From JAJPHF01 sp035293805 (GTDB lineage: Bacteria; Chloroflexota; UBA6077; JAJPHF01), in NCBI GenBank assembly GCA_035293805.1, contig DATGMD010000079.1:29966-93965 (forward strand): a stretch of DNA of 64,000 bases, read 5' to 3'. The position numbers were made by a program, and so were the translations under genes. Under the pieces are notes generated by a model, which saw only the letters and a list, made by a program, of their open reading frames with translations, was not told where the DNA came from and did no database searches. Below, in pieces: positions 33,904 to 42,097 of the stretch (its first letter is position 1; every line of letters begins with the position of its first letter).

Positions 33904-35628
33904 CTACGGCGCGACGCCGACAGCCTCCTCTGCCGCCGCCTTGAGTCGTGCGACGCCCAGGCGGTGACAGAAATCTCCGAACCCCTCGCCGCTCCTGCGC
34001 TCCGCCCGAAACAGCGCGAACAGCGGACGCAGCCGCTCCGGCAGCTCCTCGACCGGCACCAGGTCCGCGTAGAGCTGGTTCAGCCGCGAGCCCTCGAAGT
34101 CGCCCCCCAGGTAGATCTGGTACTTGCCGGGGCTGCGGCCGACAAAGCCGATGTCCCCCAGATACGGCCGCGCACAGCCGTTGGGACAGCCCGTCATGCG
34201 GATGCTCAGGCGCTCGTCGGCGAGCCCCAGGTCGCGCAGCACCCCGTCGATCTGACGCACCACGCCCGGCAGCGCGCGCTCGGACTCCGCCACCGCCAGG
34301 CCGCAAGTCGGCAGCGCGGGACAGGCCATCGCGTGGCGCAGCGCCCGCGGTACCTCCTCCACTAGCAGCACGCCGTGCGCGCGCAGCAGCCCCTCGATCG
34401 CCGCCCGCTCGTCGGCGGGCAGGTCGCCGAAGATGGCGTTCTGGTGGGCGGTCAGCCAGATCGCCGGCTGGTAGCGCTCCACCAGCGCGCGCAGCGCCGT
34501 CTTGGTCCGCCGGCCGTCCGCGTCCTGGATGCGCCCGTTCTCGATCCACACGCCCAGGTAGGCGCGGCCGTCGGGCTGCTCGTGCCAGCCCAGATGGTCC
34601 CCCGTGTGCTGCCAGCGCAGGGGCCGGGGTGGCGCGAGCCGGGCGCCCAGGCGCCGCTCCATCTCCTCGCGGAAGCGGTCCAGCCCCCAGGCGTCGAGCA
34701 GGTACTTCATGCGCGCGTGGCGGCGATCGGCGCGGTTCCCCGCGTCGCGCTGGATGCGGATGATCGTCAGGAACGTGTCCAGCAGCGCGTCCGGCTCCAC
34801 GAAGCAGATCGGGCTGGCGGCGCGCGGATACGTCGAGGTCACGTTGTGGGTCATCCCCATGCTGCCGCCGACCAGCACCGTGAAGCCCGCCAGCTGGCCG
34901 CCGTCGAGATGCGCCACCATGCCGATGTCCTGGGCGTACACGTCGATGCAGTTGTCGCCCTCGACCACCAGCCCCGACTTGAACTTGCGGGGCAGGTAGG
35001 TCGGGCCGTACAGCGGCTCCTCGTCGGGCTGCTGCGTCGAGACCACCTTCTCGTGGTCCAGCCAGATCTCGTGATAGGCGCGTGTCCGCGGCAGCGTCTG
35101 GTCGCTGAGATAGCGCGCCCAGCGCTGCACCGCCGCGGCCGTTGCGGAGTCCGGCGCCGGGCAGGCCACCAGGTTGCGCTCGACGTCGCCGCACGCGCCC
35201 AGCGTCGTGATCAGGCTCTCGTTGATGCCGCGAATCGTCCGCTGCAGGTCGCGCTTGCCAACGTAGTGCAGCTGGAAACACTGGCGCGTGGTGACCCGCA
35301 GCGTGTCGTTGCCGTACCGCGTCGCCAGCTCGTCGAAGCGCAGGTACTGGTCGGCGGTGAGCCGGCCGCCGGGAATCTTCGCGCGGACCATCATGATCCA
35401 CGCCTTGTCGCCCCCGGCTTGGCGCGCGGCGGCGCGGGCATCGCGGTCGTCCTGCTGATAGACGCCGTGGAACTTCAACAGCTGGTACTCGTCGTGCGAG
35501 AAGTGCGACGCATCGCTTGCCAGCGTCGCCGGGATCGTGCCGCGCAGGTAGTCGCTCTGCTCCTTCAGGACCTCGACGCCCGACCGCTTGGGGGGCACCG
35601 TACCGTTCCGCGCCGCGTCGAGAGTCAT
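33904..35628 (-). CDS. Sulfite reductase hemoprotein (siroheme / [4Fe-4S])
   Basis: A 574-residue enzyme with the two ferredoxin-like and two NiR/SiR repeats of assimilatory sulfite reductase; it reduces sulfite to sulfide for cysteine synthesis. Cluster ligands are Cys436 and Cys442 ('MACPALPTCGLA') and Cys481 and Cys485 ('TGCPNGCARPY'), with Cys485 bridging to siroheme. 'TTRQCFQLHYVGKRDL' and 'TGDHLGWHEQPDG' are family blocks. No CysJ flavoprotein gene is nearby, so electrons may come from ferredoxin. The start ATG at 35628 has AGAGGAGG. About 360 nt of leader separate it from an unusual regulated promoter. Ferredoxin-nitrite reductase is the alternative, but the motif spacing favours sulfite. 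Confidence 0.92.
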   Translation of the reverse strand: MTLDAARNGTVPPKRSGVEVLKEQSDYLRGTIPATLASDASHFSHDEYQLLKFHGVYQQDDRDARAAARQAGGDKAWIMMVRAKIPGGRLTADQYLRFDELATRYGNDTLRVTTRQCFQLHYVGKRDLQRTIRGINESLITTLGACGDVERNLVACPAPDSATAAAVQRWARYLSDQTLPRTRAYHEIWLDHEKVVSTQQPDEEPLYGPTYLPRKFKSGLVVEGDNCIDVYAQDIGMVAHLDGGQLAGFTVLVGGSMGMTHNVTSTYPRAASPICFVEPDALLDTFLTIIRIQRDAGNRADRRHARMKYLLDAWGLDRFREEMERRLGARLAPPRPLRWQHTGDHLGWHEQPDGRAYLGVWIENGRIQDADGRRTKTALRALVERYQPAIWLTAHQNAIFGDLPADERAAIEGLLRAHGVLLVEEVPRALRHAMACPALPTCGLAVAESERALPGVVRQIDGVLRDLGLADERLSIRMTGCPNGCARPYLGDIGFVGRSPGKYQIYLGGDFEGSRLNQLYADLVPVEELPERLRPLFALFRAERRSGEGFGDFCHRLGVARLKAAAEEAVGVAP

Positions 35629-35888
35629 CGCGCCTCCTCTGGCTGACCTGCCGGCAGTTAGTGCGGCCGTGGGCTCAGCCGCCGTTCGCCGCGCCTGCCG
35701 CCGGCCCGCTCGTGCCGCTGCCGGTCTCTCGGATCATCGGTGTGGCTAGTCTGCATGCACGCGTCCGCGCCGCCGAGGGAAATCGATGCCGTGGAGCGAT
35801 CGGCGGGCAGCCCGCGGACAGCACACCCGCGCCACGTAGCCCGAGGTCGCGCGGGCGCGAGCTAGCCGAGCAGCCCGCCGCACCAATC
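35629..35888 (-). other. Long untranslated leader between attenuator and sulfite reductase
   Basis: About 260 nt of GC-rich sequence separate the leader hairpin from the reductase start codon on the minus strand. I find no additional reading frame with a ribosome site and no riboswitch I could name, although several GC-rich stems are possible. Confidence 0.35.
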
Positions 35889-35920
35889 GGGGGGAGCCCC
35901 CGCCGGGCTGGGCGGGGGCT
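35889..35920 (-). promoter_or_regulatory. Leader hairpin overlapping the leader-peptide stop (attenuator candidate)
   Basis: On the minus strand, 35920-35911 pairs perfectly with 35904-35895 (10 bp, nine G-C pairs and one A-T) around a 6-nt loop, followed by six C residues. The stem begins at the second base of the TAG stop of the 23-codon leader frame. A ribosome paused on the Cys codon at 35927-35925 would cover the first arm. There is no U-run, so termination might need Rho or be a pause. Confidence 0.5.
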
Positions 35921-35990
35921 AGCGACAGAAGCGGCCGCGGCCGACCTGCGGCCAGTAGTTGATGATGTAGCTCGTCAATCTCGGATACAT
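35919..35990 (-). CDS. Putative leaderless leader peptide ending Phe-Cys-Arg (cysteine sensor)
   Basis: A 23-codon frame on the minus strand begins MYPRLTSYII and ends GRGRFCR-stop. Its ATG lies exactly 7 nt after the TATACT box, so the transcript would start at or next to the ATG: a leaderless message with no ribosome site. The only Cys codon is the second-last codon, immediately before a stable hairpin. Mycobacteria are known to use leaderless Cys-coding short frames to attenuate sulfur-assimilation operons, and a C-terminal Cys-Arg is common in actinobacterial leader peptides upstream of sulfur genes. A single Cys codon makes the sensing less certain here. The reading frame and spacing are seen; translation and function are inferred. 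Confidence 0.55.
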   Translation of the reverse strand: MYPRLTSYIINYWPQVGRGRFCR

Positions 35991-35997
35991 CGCGGGC

Positions 35998-36027
35998 AGT
36001 ATAGAACTATTCCGTTCTATCCGTCAA
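35998..36027 (-). promoter_or_regulatory. Sulfite reductase promoter with operator palindrome in its spacer
   Basis: On the minus strand TTGACG (36027-36022), an 18-nt spacer and TATACT (36003-35998). A perfect inverted repeat with 7-bp arms (36001-36007 and 36014-36020, ATAGAAC/GTTCTAT, 6-nt centre) fills the spacer and overlaps the -10 box, the classic place for a dimeric repressor. Its AT-rich character stands out from the surroundings. Confidence 0.7.
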
Positions 36028-36095
36028 CAAGGTCAAGTTACACGGTTTGCGGGCCGACCGGCGGGCCGGAGCGACTCCCTCGGCCCCCCACCTGC

Positions 36096-36101
36096 TACAT
36101 T
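36096..36101 (+). promoter_or_regulatory. Possible extended -10 box for the DUF72 gene
   Basis: TGC-TACATT (36093-36101) lies 55 bases before the ATG at 36156. No -35 box is clear. It is divergent from the sulfite reductase promoter. Confidence 0.35.
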
Positions 36102-36155
36102 AGGTAAGCGCCGACGCGAGAGTCCGAGGGCCTCGCTGGACCGGAGAGGGGGCTA

Positions 36156-36884
36156 ATGAGCGCAACGCCGCCGCGCATCGGCACGTCCGGCTGGAACTAC
36201 CAGCACTGGCGCGGCATCTTCTACCCGCGCGACCTGCCCCCGGCGCGCTGGCTCGCCTACTACGTGGAGCGCTTCGATACGGTCGAGATCAATTACTCGT
36301 TCTACCGCCTGCCGTCGCGCGAGAGCTTCGCCGCCTGGGCCGCCCAGGCGCCCGCCGATTTCCTGTTCGCCGTGAAGGGGAACCGCTTCATCACCCATCT
36401 GAAGCGCCTGCGCGACCCGGCAGAGCCGGTCGGCCGCTTCTTCGAGCGCGCCAGCGCCCTCGGCCCGACGCTCGGCCCCGTCCTCTGGCAGCTGCCACCG
36501 CAGTTCCACCGCGACGTCGACCGCCTTGCCACCTTCTTGGCAGCGCTGCCACCTGGGTGCCAACACGCTTTCGAGTTTCGTCACGACTCGTGGTTCGTGC
36601 AGCCGGTCTACGACCTCCTGGCCGCCCACGATGCCGCGCTGTGCCTCGCCGATCGGGCCGGCGGCACGTCGCCCCTGGAGATCACGGCCACGTGGACGTA
36701 CGTCCGCTTCCACGGTGGCTCGGGGGAGGGCTGGGCGTACACCGATCGCCAGCTCGGCGCCTGGGCCGAGCGGCTCGCGGCCTACCGCGCGCGGGACCTG
36801 GCCATCTACGCCTACTTCAACAACGATCCTCACGGACACGCCATCAACGACGCGCGGCGGCTGCGTGCCCTACTCGCTGGCTAG
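36156..36884 (+). CDS. DUF72 (YecE-like) protein
   Basis: A 242-residue TIM-barrel-like protein of the DUF72 family. Typical features are 'RIGTSGWNYQHWRGIFYP', 'FDTVEINYSFYRLPSRESFAAWAAQAP', 'FLFAVKGNRFITH', 'GPVLWQLPPQFHRD', 'FEFRHDSWF' and the C-terminal 'IYAYFNNDPHGHAINDA'. Length fits. The biochemical role of the family is not established; links to DNA repair or nucleic-acid processing have been suggested. It is preceded by CGGAGAGGGGG and transcribed divergently from sulfite reductase. Confidence 0.92.
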   Translation: MSATPPRIGTSGWNYQHWRGIFYPRDLPPARWLAYYVERFDTVEINYSFYRLPSRESFAAWAAQAPADFLFAVKGNRFITHLKRLRDPAEPVGRFFERASALGPTLGPVLWQLPPQFHRDVDRLATFLAALPPGCQHAFEFRHDSWFVQPVYDLLAAHDAALCLADRAGGTSPLEITATWTYVRFHGGSGEGWAYTDRQLGAWAERLAAYRARDLAIYAYFNNDPHGHAINDARRLRALLAG

Positions 36885-36957
36885 CGCCAGGCATGGAGGC
36901 GAGTGGCGAGCCGTCGCGACCGTCCGTTGATGCTCGGCTCAGCGTGGAAGCTGGCGC

Positions 36958-38346
36958 CTACAGCCGCTCGACCGGCGGGACGCGGACGGCGGCGCGGGGT
37001 GCAGCGGTGGCGTGGTCGGCTACGCTATGCGCGTAGTGGCCCGGCGAGGGCTCGCGCAGGCGCAGCAGCAAGAGCAGTGGCCCCACCATCAGCAGGGCGC
37101 TCACGACGGCCAGCGACGGCAGGCCGGCCAGCTCCACCAGCGGTCCCGCCAGGACCGGTAGGCTGATGGACGCCGAGCCCGCGATCATGTCGTTCACGCC
37201 CACCGCACGCCCGCGGGCCAGCGGCGGCGTCGTGTCGGCGATGAGCGCGACGATTGCAACGTTGCCGCACGACCAGCCGAACCCGACCAGGAAGGTGCCC
37301 GCCGTCACGATCCAGTACTCCGCCGCGGTCGGCACCAGCGTCCCCCCGGTCGCCGCCGCGACGAGCCCCAGGAGCATCACGTTCCGCCGCCCCACCGCAT
37401 CGGCCAGCCGCCCGAGCGGCAGCGAGAAGCCGTACATCCCGATGATGTGAATGGCCACCGACAGCGAAATCGCGGGCAGCCCGTGCCCGTGGTGCGCGAG
37501 CGCCACGGCGTTCATCGCCATCATCATGCTCATGTTGCCGAACAGGGCGAAGCTCGTCACGAACGCGACGCGCCTTGGGTAGTGCGCGAAGTACTCCCGC
37601 ACCTTCACCCGCGGCGCGGCGACCGCCCCGCCAGGTGCACGCTCGGGCGGGCGATAGCCCGGATAGTAGCGCTCCAGGTGCGCCGCGATCTCGCGCGGGT
37701 CGGGCCGCACCAGGAACACGAGCACCGCGGTGGGCACCAGCACGAGCGGCACGAGGAACCAGGCGAGCGCCTCGGGGGCGAGTTGCAGGGACGGCGCGCT
37801 CGCCTGCGCCGCGCTGATCAGCGCCGGGCCGCCGAAGGCGCCGATCAGCGAGCCGGTCAGCACGTAGCCCAGCCCCTCCGCGCGGCGGCTGGGCGGGTAC
37901 ATGTCGGCGGCGGCGATCCGCAGCTGCTGCACCGCGCCGACCCCGATGCCGAACACGACCAGTCCCGCGAAGAACAGCGCCGGCGATTCGCGCGTCATCC
38001 CGAGCCCGACGATCGTCGAGCCGATCATGCTGAAGACCAGCCCCACGAACAGGCCGGCCTTGCGCCCGTACGCGTCGCTGATCTGGCCCGTGGGGTAGGA
38101 GGAGATGAGCCGGCAGCCGCCCATGATGCCCGAGGCCGCGCCGGCAAAGGTCGCGGAGCCCAGGAGGTGGATGACCATGAGCGCGCCGAGGGTCGGCGTC
38201 ATTTGGTTGCCGATGCCGACGCACGCTTGAGCCGCGGCCAGGAACAGCGTGTTGCGCTTGACGACGCGCGGAATCGGTAGCGGCGAGGCAGCCGCGTCGT
38301 CGGCGCCAGCGCCAGCCCTCTCGGCCCCCCTCGCCACGATCCGCAT
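36958..38346 (-). CDS. Major facilitator superfamily transporter
   Basis: A 462-residue carrier with 12 predicted helices after a 50-residue cytosolic N-terminus. The MFS signature between helices 2 and 3 is visible as 'GQISDAYGRKAGL', with a counterpart 'GRLADAVGRRNVM' in the second half. A large central loop at about residues 235-280 is charged. The ATG at 38346 is chosen for GGAAGGGGGG upstream. It lies 126 bases after purH in the same direction. The substrate is unknown; the family branch includes multidrug efflux carriers. Confidence 0.88.
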   Translation of the reverse strand: MRIVARGAERAGAGADDAAASPLPIPRVVKRNTLFLAAAQACVGIGNQMTPTLGALMVIHLLGSATFAGAASGIMGGCRLISSYPTGQISDAYGRKAGLFVGLVFSMIGSTIVGLGMTRESPALFFAGLVVFGIGVGAVQQLRIAAADMYPPSRRAEGLGYVLTGSLIGAFGGPALISAAQASAPSLQLAPEALAWFLVPLVLVPTAVLVFLVRPDPREIAAHLERYYPGYRPPERAPGGAVAAPRVKVREYFAHYPRRVAFVTSFALFGNMSMMMAMNAVALAHHGHGLPAISLSVAIHIIGMYGFSLPLGRLADAVGRRNVMLLGLVAAATGGTLVPTAAEYWIVTAGTFLVGFGWSCGNVAIVALIADTTPPLARGRAVGVNDMIAGSASISLPVLAGPLVELAGLPSLAVVSALLMVGPLLLLLRLREPSPGHYAHSVADHATAAPRAAVRVPPVERL

Positions 38347-38472
38347 GCCGCCCCCCTTCCGCCACGAGCCTGCGCCAGCAGAATGCCGGCAAAGTGCCTC
38401 GTCCCCTGCCGCCCAGCCCATGATGCTGTCCGGCTCGGTCAGCCTGCAAGCCGCTGGGGGCTGGTAAACCCG

Positions 38473-40026
38473 TTAGTGCAGGAAGTGGCGCTGGTGCGTG
38501 AAGATCATCGCCATGTGCGCACGGTTCGCCGCCTTGATCACCTCCCCGTCGCGGATTGAGCCGCCGGGCTGGATCACCGCCGTCACGCCGGCGTCGGCCG
38601 CGTGCTCGATGCCATCGGGGAAAGGAAAGAAGGCGTCCGAGGCCATCACCGAGCCCGCCGCGCGCTCGCCGGCTTTCCGCACCGCCAGGTCCACGCTGTC
38701 CACGCGGCTCATCTGGCCCGCGCCCACGCCGACCAGCGCCAGCTTCTTGGCCAGCACGATCGCGTTCGAGCGGACGTGCTTCACGGCCCGCCACGCAAAC
38801 AGCAGGCTGGTTAGCTCCTCCAGCGTCGGGTGGCGCTCCGTCACCACGTCGCGCACCAGGTCCGTCTCCGACAGCGCATCCCGCGTCTGTACGAGGAAGC
38901 CGCCGACCACGCGCTTGTAGTCCAGATCGTAGACCCCCTGCTCCCACGGCGCGGTCGCGGGCAGTCGCCCGCCGGCCGCCATGATCCGCAGGTCCCGCTT
39001 GCGGCGCAGGATCGCCAGCGCCTCCTCGCTGTAGCTCGGGGCGATCAAGTCCTCGAAGAAGACCTGGGCGATCTCCTCGGCCAGCGGCTGGTCGACCTGC
39101 CGATTGACCGCCACCGCCCCGCCGAACGCCGACTGCGGGTCGCACGCCAGGGCGCGCCGGTACGTCTCGGCCAGGTCGTCGCCCGTGGCCAGCCCACAGG
39201 GATTCCCGTGCTTGATGATCGCCACGGTCGGCGCGGCGAAGTCGCTGACCGTGCGCCAGGCCGCGTCGAGGTCGTAGGTGTTGTTAAAGGATAGCTGCTT
39301 CCCGTGCAGCTGCTCCCCGCCCATCACGCCGTAGGGCAGCGCCCGCACCGTCGAATCCGCGTAGAACGCCGCGAGCTGGTGGGGGTTCTCGCCGTAGCGC
39401 AGCGGGATGGTCTTGCGCAGCGCCAGCGTGATCTCCGGGGGGAACAGCTCATCCGAGGGCCGCAGGTAGCTCGCCACGTGCGTGTCGTAGAAGGCCGTGT
39501 GCTGGAATGCTTTGGCCGCCAGTCGACGCCGCGTCTCCAGCGATACGCCGCCAGGCCGCCGCAGCCCTTCGAGCACGTCGGGGTAGTCGGCGGGATCGCA
39601 GACCACGATCACCGACGGGTAATTCTTCGCCGCCGCGCGCAGCAGCGTCGGCCCGCCGATGTCGATGTTCTCCAGCGCCTCCTCGGTCGTCACGCCCGGC
39701 TCGGACACCTTCTGCACGAACGGATAGAGATTGACCACTACCAGGTCGACGGGCGTGATGTTCAGCCGTTCCAGCTCGGCCATGTGCGCCGCGTCCTCGC
39801 GCCGCGCCAGGATGCCGGCATGGATACTCGGGTGGAGCGTCTTCACGCGGCCGCCGAGAATCTCCGCGAAGCCGGTGGCCTCCTCGACCGGACGGACCGA
39901 CACCCCGGCCCCCCGCAGCAGCTCCTCGGTGCCGCCCGTCGAGTAGAACTCGATCCCCAGCTCATTCAGGCCGCGGGCAAAGTCGACGACTCCGGTCTTG
40001 TCGTAAACGCTAATGATTGCGCGCAC
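38473..40026 (-). CDS. purH: Bifunctional AICAR formyltransferase / IMP cyclohydrolase PurH
   Basis: A 517-residue enzyme for the last two steps of purine synthesis. The N-terminal cyclohydrolase domain (about 1-195) begins MRAIISVYDKTGVVDFARGL, with 'STGGTEELL' and 'GGRVKTLHPSIHAGIL'. The formyltransferase domain carries 'RYGENPHQLAAFY', 'KQLSFNNTYDLDAAWRT' and the catalytic 'IKHGNPCGLA', and ends with 'HQRHFLH'. The start is a GTG with GGAGAGAG upstream. TATAAT on the minus strand at 40065-40060 is a likely -10 box. Confidence 0.96.
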   Translation of the reverse strand: MRAIISVYDKTGVVDFARGLNELGIEFYSTGGTEELLRGAGVSVRPVEEATGFAEILGGRVKTLHPSIHAGILARREDAAHMAELERLNITPVDLVVVNLYPFVQKVSEPGVTTEEALENIDIGGPTLLRAAAKNYPSVIVVCDPADYPDVLEGLRRPGGVSLETRRRLAAKAFQHTAFYDTHVASYLRPSDELFPPEITLALRKTIPLRYGENPHQLAAFYADSTVRALPYGVMGGEQLHGKQLSFNNTYDLDAAWRTVSDFAAPTVAIIKHGNPCGLATGDDLAETYRRALACDPQSAFGGAVAVNRQVDQPLAEEIAQVFFEDLIAPSYSEEALAILRRKRDLRIMAAGGRLPATAPWEQGVYDLDYKRVVGGFLVQTRDALSETDLVRDVVTERHPTLEELTSLLFAWRAVKHVRSNAIVLAKKLALVGVGAGQMSRVDSVDLAVRKAGERAAGSVMASDAFFPFPDGIEHAADAGVTAVIQPGGSIRDGEVIKAANRAHMAMIFTHQRHFLH

Positions 40027-40059
40027 GGTGCTCTCTCCATCAACGTCGCTGCATAGCTC

Positions 40060-40065
40060 ATTATA
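40060..40065 (-). promoter_or_regulatory. -10 box of purH
   Basis: A consensus TATAAT on the minus strand lies 33 bases before the purH GTG start. A -35 box is not recognisable. Confidence 0.5.
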
Positions 40066-40179
40066 AGAGGGGCCGGCTCCCCGACCGTGCGGCCTGCACT
40101 TGCCGCGGTCCGAGGCGCCCGCTACGATGAGTGAAGAGTGGCCGCCCCGTCCCGCCAGCCGCCGCCCGCGAGGAACCCG

Positions 40180-42096
40180 ATGCCCGAGAGCTACGCCCGC
40201 GCGCTCGACCTCGCCGTCCGCCTCGCGCAAGACGCCGGTGCCCTCCTGCGGCAGGAGTTCCACCGCCCCGGCGGCCCGCGCGGCGCGAAGGCCCACGCGC
40301 CCGTGGACGACGAGGCGGAGCATCGCATCCGCGCCGGGCTCCGCGCGGCCTTCCCCGAGTGGGGCTACCGCGGCGAGGAGACGCGCCCGCACGAGCCCGC
40401 GCGGGACGCGGCCGGCCACGTGTGGCTCGTCGATCCCAACGACGGCACGTCCGCGTTCCTGCGCGGCCAGCGGGGCAGTGCCGTCTCGATCGGCCTCGTG
40501 CGCGGCGGCCAGCCCGTGCTGGGCGTCGTCTACGCGCCCTGCGCCCCCGACGACGGGGGCGATCTCTTCACCTGGGCGGAGGGCTGCGGCCCGCCGCGCC
40601 GCAACGGCGCCCCGCTCCCCCGCCTCGATGCCGACGCCGCGCTCGGCCCCCACACTGTCGTGCTGCTCTCGCAGGGCGCCGACCGCCGCGCCGCCGACAA
40701 CCTACAAGTGATCGCGCCGGCCCGCTTCCGCGCCCTGCCGAGCATCGCCTATCGTCTCGCGCTCGCCGCGGCGGGCGAGGGGACCGCGGCCTCGCTGCAC
40801 ACGCCCGGCGACTGGGACTACGGCGGCGGCCACGCGCTGCTCCGGGGCGCCGGGGGCGTGTTCGTGAACGAGACGGGCGCGGCGGTCGCCTACGGCTCTG
40901 ACGGCGCGAGCCGCGTGGGCTACTGCTTCGGCGGCCCACCCCGTATCTGCGCCGCGCTCGCCGCGCGCGCCTGGGACCCGATCTTCCGCGGCTCGGCGCC
41001 AGCCTGGCCCGACCCGACCCTGCCGTTCGACTTCCTGCGCCTCGCCCCGGGCGAGAACGTCGCCGACGCCGGCCGGCTCGCCCGCGTGCAAGGCTGCCTG
41101 CTCGGCCAGGTGGCGGGCGACGCGCTGGGCGCGCTGGTCGAGTTCGCATCGGCGCGACAGATCGCCGCCAGGTATCCCGACAGCGGTCCGCGGCTGCTCG
41201 CCGATGGCGGCCCGCACAACATCATTGCCGGCCAGCCGACCGACGACTCGGAGCTGGCCCTGCTGCTGGCCCGCAGCATCGTCGCCCGGGGAGCCATCGA
41301 TCCGGAGCAGATCGCCGCGGCGTATGCCTGGTGGTATCGTGGCGACACGGGCCACGGAGTCAGCCCCGCGTGGTCGCCGCCGTTCGACGTGGGCGGCACC
41401 ACCGCCCGGGCGCTCTCCGCCATCACGCCAGCCTCGATCCGCGACGGCACGGCCGCCAGCGCGGCCATGGCTGCCGCCAGCCAGTCGTCGCAGGCCAACG
41501 GCGCCCTCATGCGGGTCAGCCCGATCGGCGTCTGGGGCGCCAGTCAGCCCGCCGCCGTGGCCGACGCCGCCCGCGCCGACGCCCGTCTGACGCATCCCCA
41601 CCCGGTCTGCCAGGAGGCCTCGGCCGCCTTCACGGTGGCGATCGGACACGCCATTCGCCACGGCGCCGACGCGGCCGGCGCGTACGCGGCCACGCTGGGT
41701 TGGGCGCGCGAGAGCTGCGCCGAGACGGCAGTGCTCGAAACGCTGGCGGCCGCCCGCGCCGCCCCGCCGGCCGACTACGAGCGCCAGCAGGGCTGGGTGC
41801 TCGTCGCGCTCCAGAACGCCTTCTACCAGCTACTCCACGCGCCTTCGCTGGAAGCGGGCGTCGTCGCTACCGTGCGGGCCGGCGGCGACACGGACACCAA
41901 CGGGGCCATCTGTGGCGCGCTGCTCGGCGCCGTCCACGGCCGCGACGCCGTGCCAGCCCAGTGGCGCCAGATGGTGCTCTCCTGCCGCCCCACGGCCGAC
42001 CCGCCGACGGCCCCCCATCCGCGCCCGCGCACCCTCTGGCCCACGGATCTCCTCGTGCTCGCCGAGCGGCTGCTGCTCGCGGGCGAGGTGCGGTGA
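40180..42096 (+). CDS. Fusion: CysQ/IMPase-like phosphatase + ADP-ribosylglycohydrolase
   Basis: A 638-residue two-domain protein. Residues about 1-265 are a lithium-sensitive phosphatase of the inositol monophosphatase/CysQ family: metal ligands in 'GEE' (65-67), 'DPNDGT' (85-90) and 'WDYGGG' (Trp212-Asp213 onward). Residues about 300-620 are an ADP-ribosylglycohydrolase (DraG/ARH): 'GCLLGQVAGDALGALVEF' (from 305), the metal-binding 'TDDSE' (354-358) and 'GGDTDTNGAICGALLGA' (from 568). CysQ enzymes remove the 3'-phosphate of PAP; ARH enzymes remove ADP-ribose from proteins or small molecules. Both domains look catalytically complete. I use the ATG at 40180 (GAGGAA upstream); a GTG at 40138 is possible. 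Confidence 0.9.
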   Translation: MPESYARALDLAVRLAQDAGALLRQEFHRPGGPRGAKAHAPVDDEAEHRIRAGLRAAFPEWGYRGEETRPHEPARDAAGHVWLVDPNDGTSAFLRGQRGSAVSIGLVRGGQPVLGVVYAPCAPDDGGDLFTWAEGCGPPRRNGAPLPRLDADAALGPHTVVLLSQGADRRAADNLQVIAPARFRALPSIAYRLALAAAGEGTAASLHTPGDWDYGGGHALLRGAGGVFVNETGAAVAYGSDGASRVGYCFGGPPRICAALAARAWDPIFRGSAPAWPDPTLPFDFLRLAPGENVADAGRLARVQGCLLGQVAGDALGALVEFASARQIAARYPDSGPRLLADGGPHNIIAGQPTDDSELALLLARSIVARGAIDPEQIAAAYAWWYRGDTGHGVSPAWSPPFDVGGTTARALSAITPASIRDGTAASAAMAAASQSSQANGALMRVSPIGVWGASQPAAVADAARADARLTHPHPVCQEASAAFTVAIGHAIRHGADAAGAYAATLGWARESCAETAVLETLAAARAAPPADYERQQGWVLVALQNAFYQLLHAPSLEAGVVATVRAGGDTDTNGAICGALLGAVHGRDAVPAQWRQMVLSCRPTADPPTAPHPRPRTLWPTDLLVLAERLLLAGEVR

Positions 42097-42097
42097 G

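Noticed and set aside
35629..35888. SAM or other riboswitch in the long sulfite reductase leader.
   Set aside because: No recognisable conserved core; GC-rich stems alone are not evidence.
35517..36107. A 196-codon plus-strand frame across the sulfite reductase leader.
   Set aside because: It overlaps the start of the reductase and the promoter/attenuator, has no ribosome site and a low-complexity basic product.
37025..39145. A 706-codon minus-strand frame through the MFS and purH genes.
   Set aside because: It is out of frame with both, is Arg/Ala/Gly-rich and crosses a real gene boundary; a GC shadow.
40027..40059. Leaderless mini-frame (ATG, four codons) just after the purH -10 box.
   Set aside because: The ATG is only 5 nt past the -10 box, too close for the usual start site, and the frame is trivial in length with no linked hairpin.
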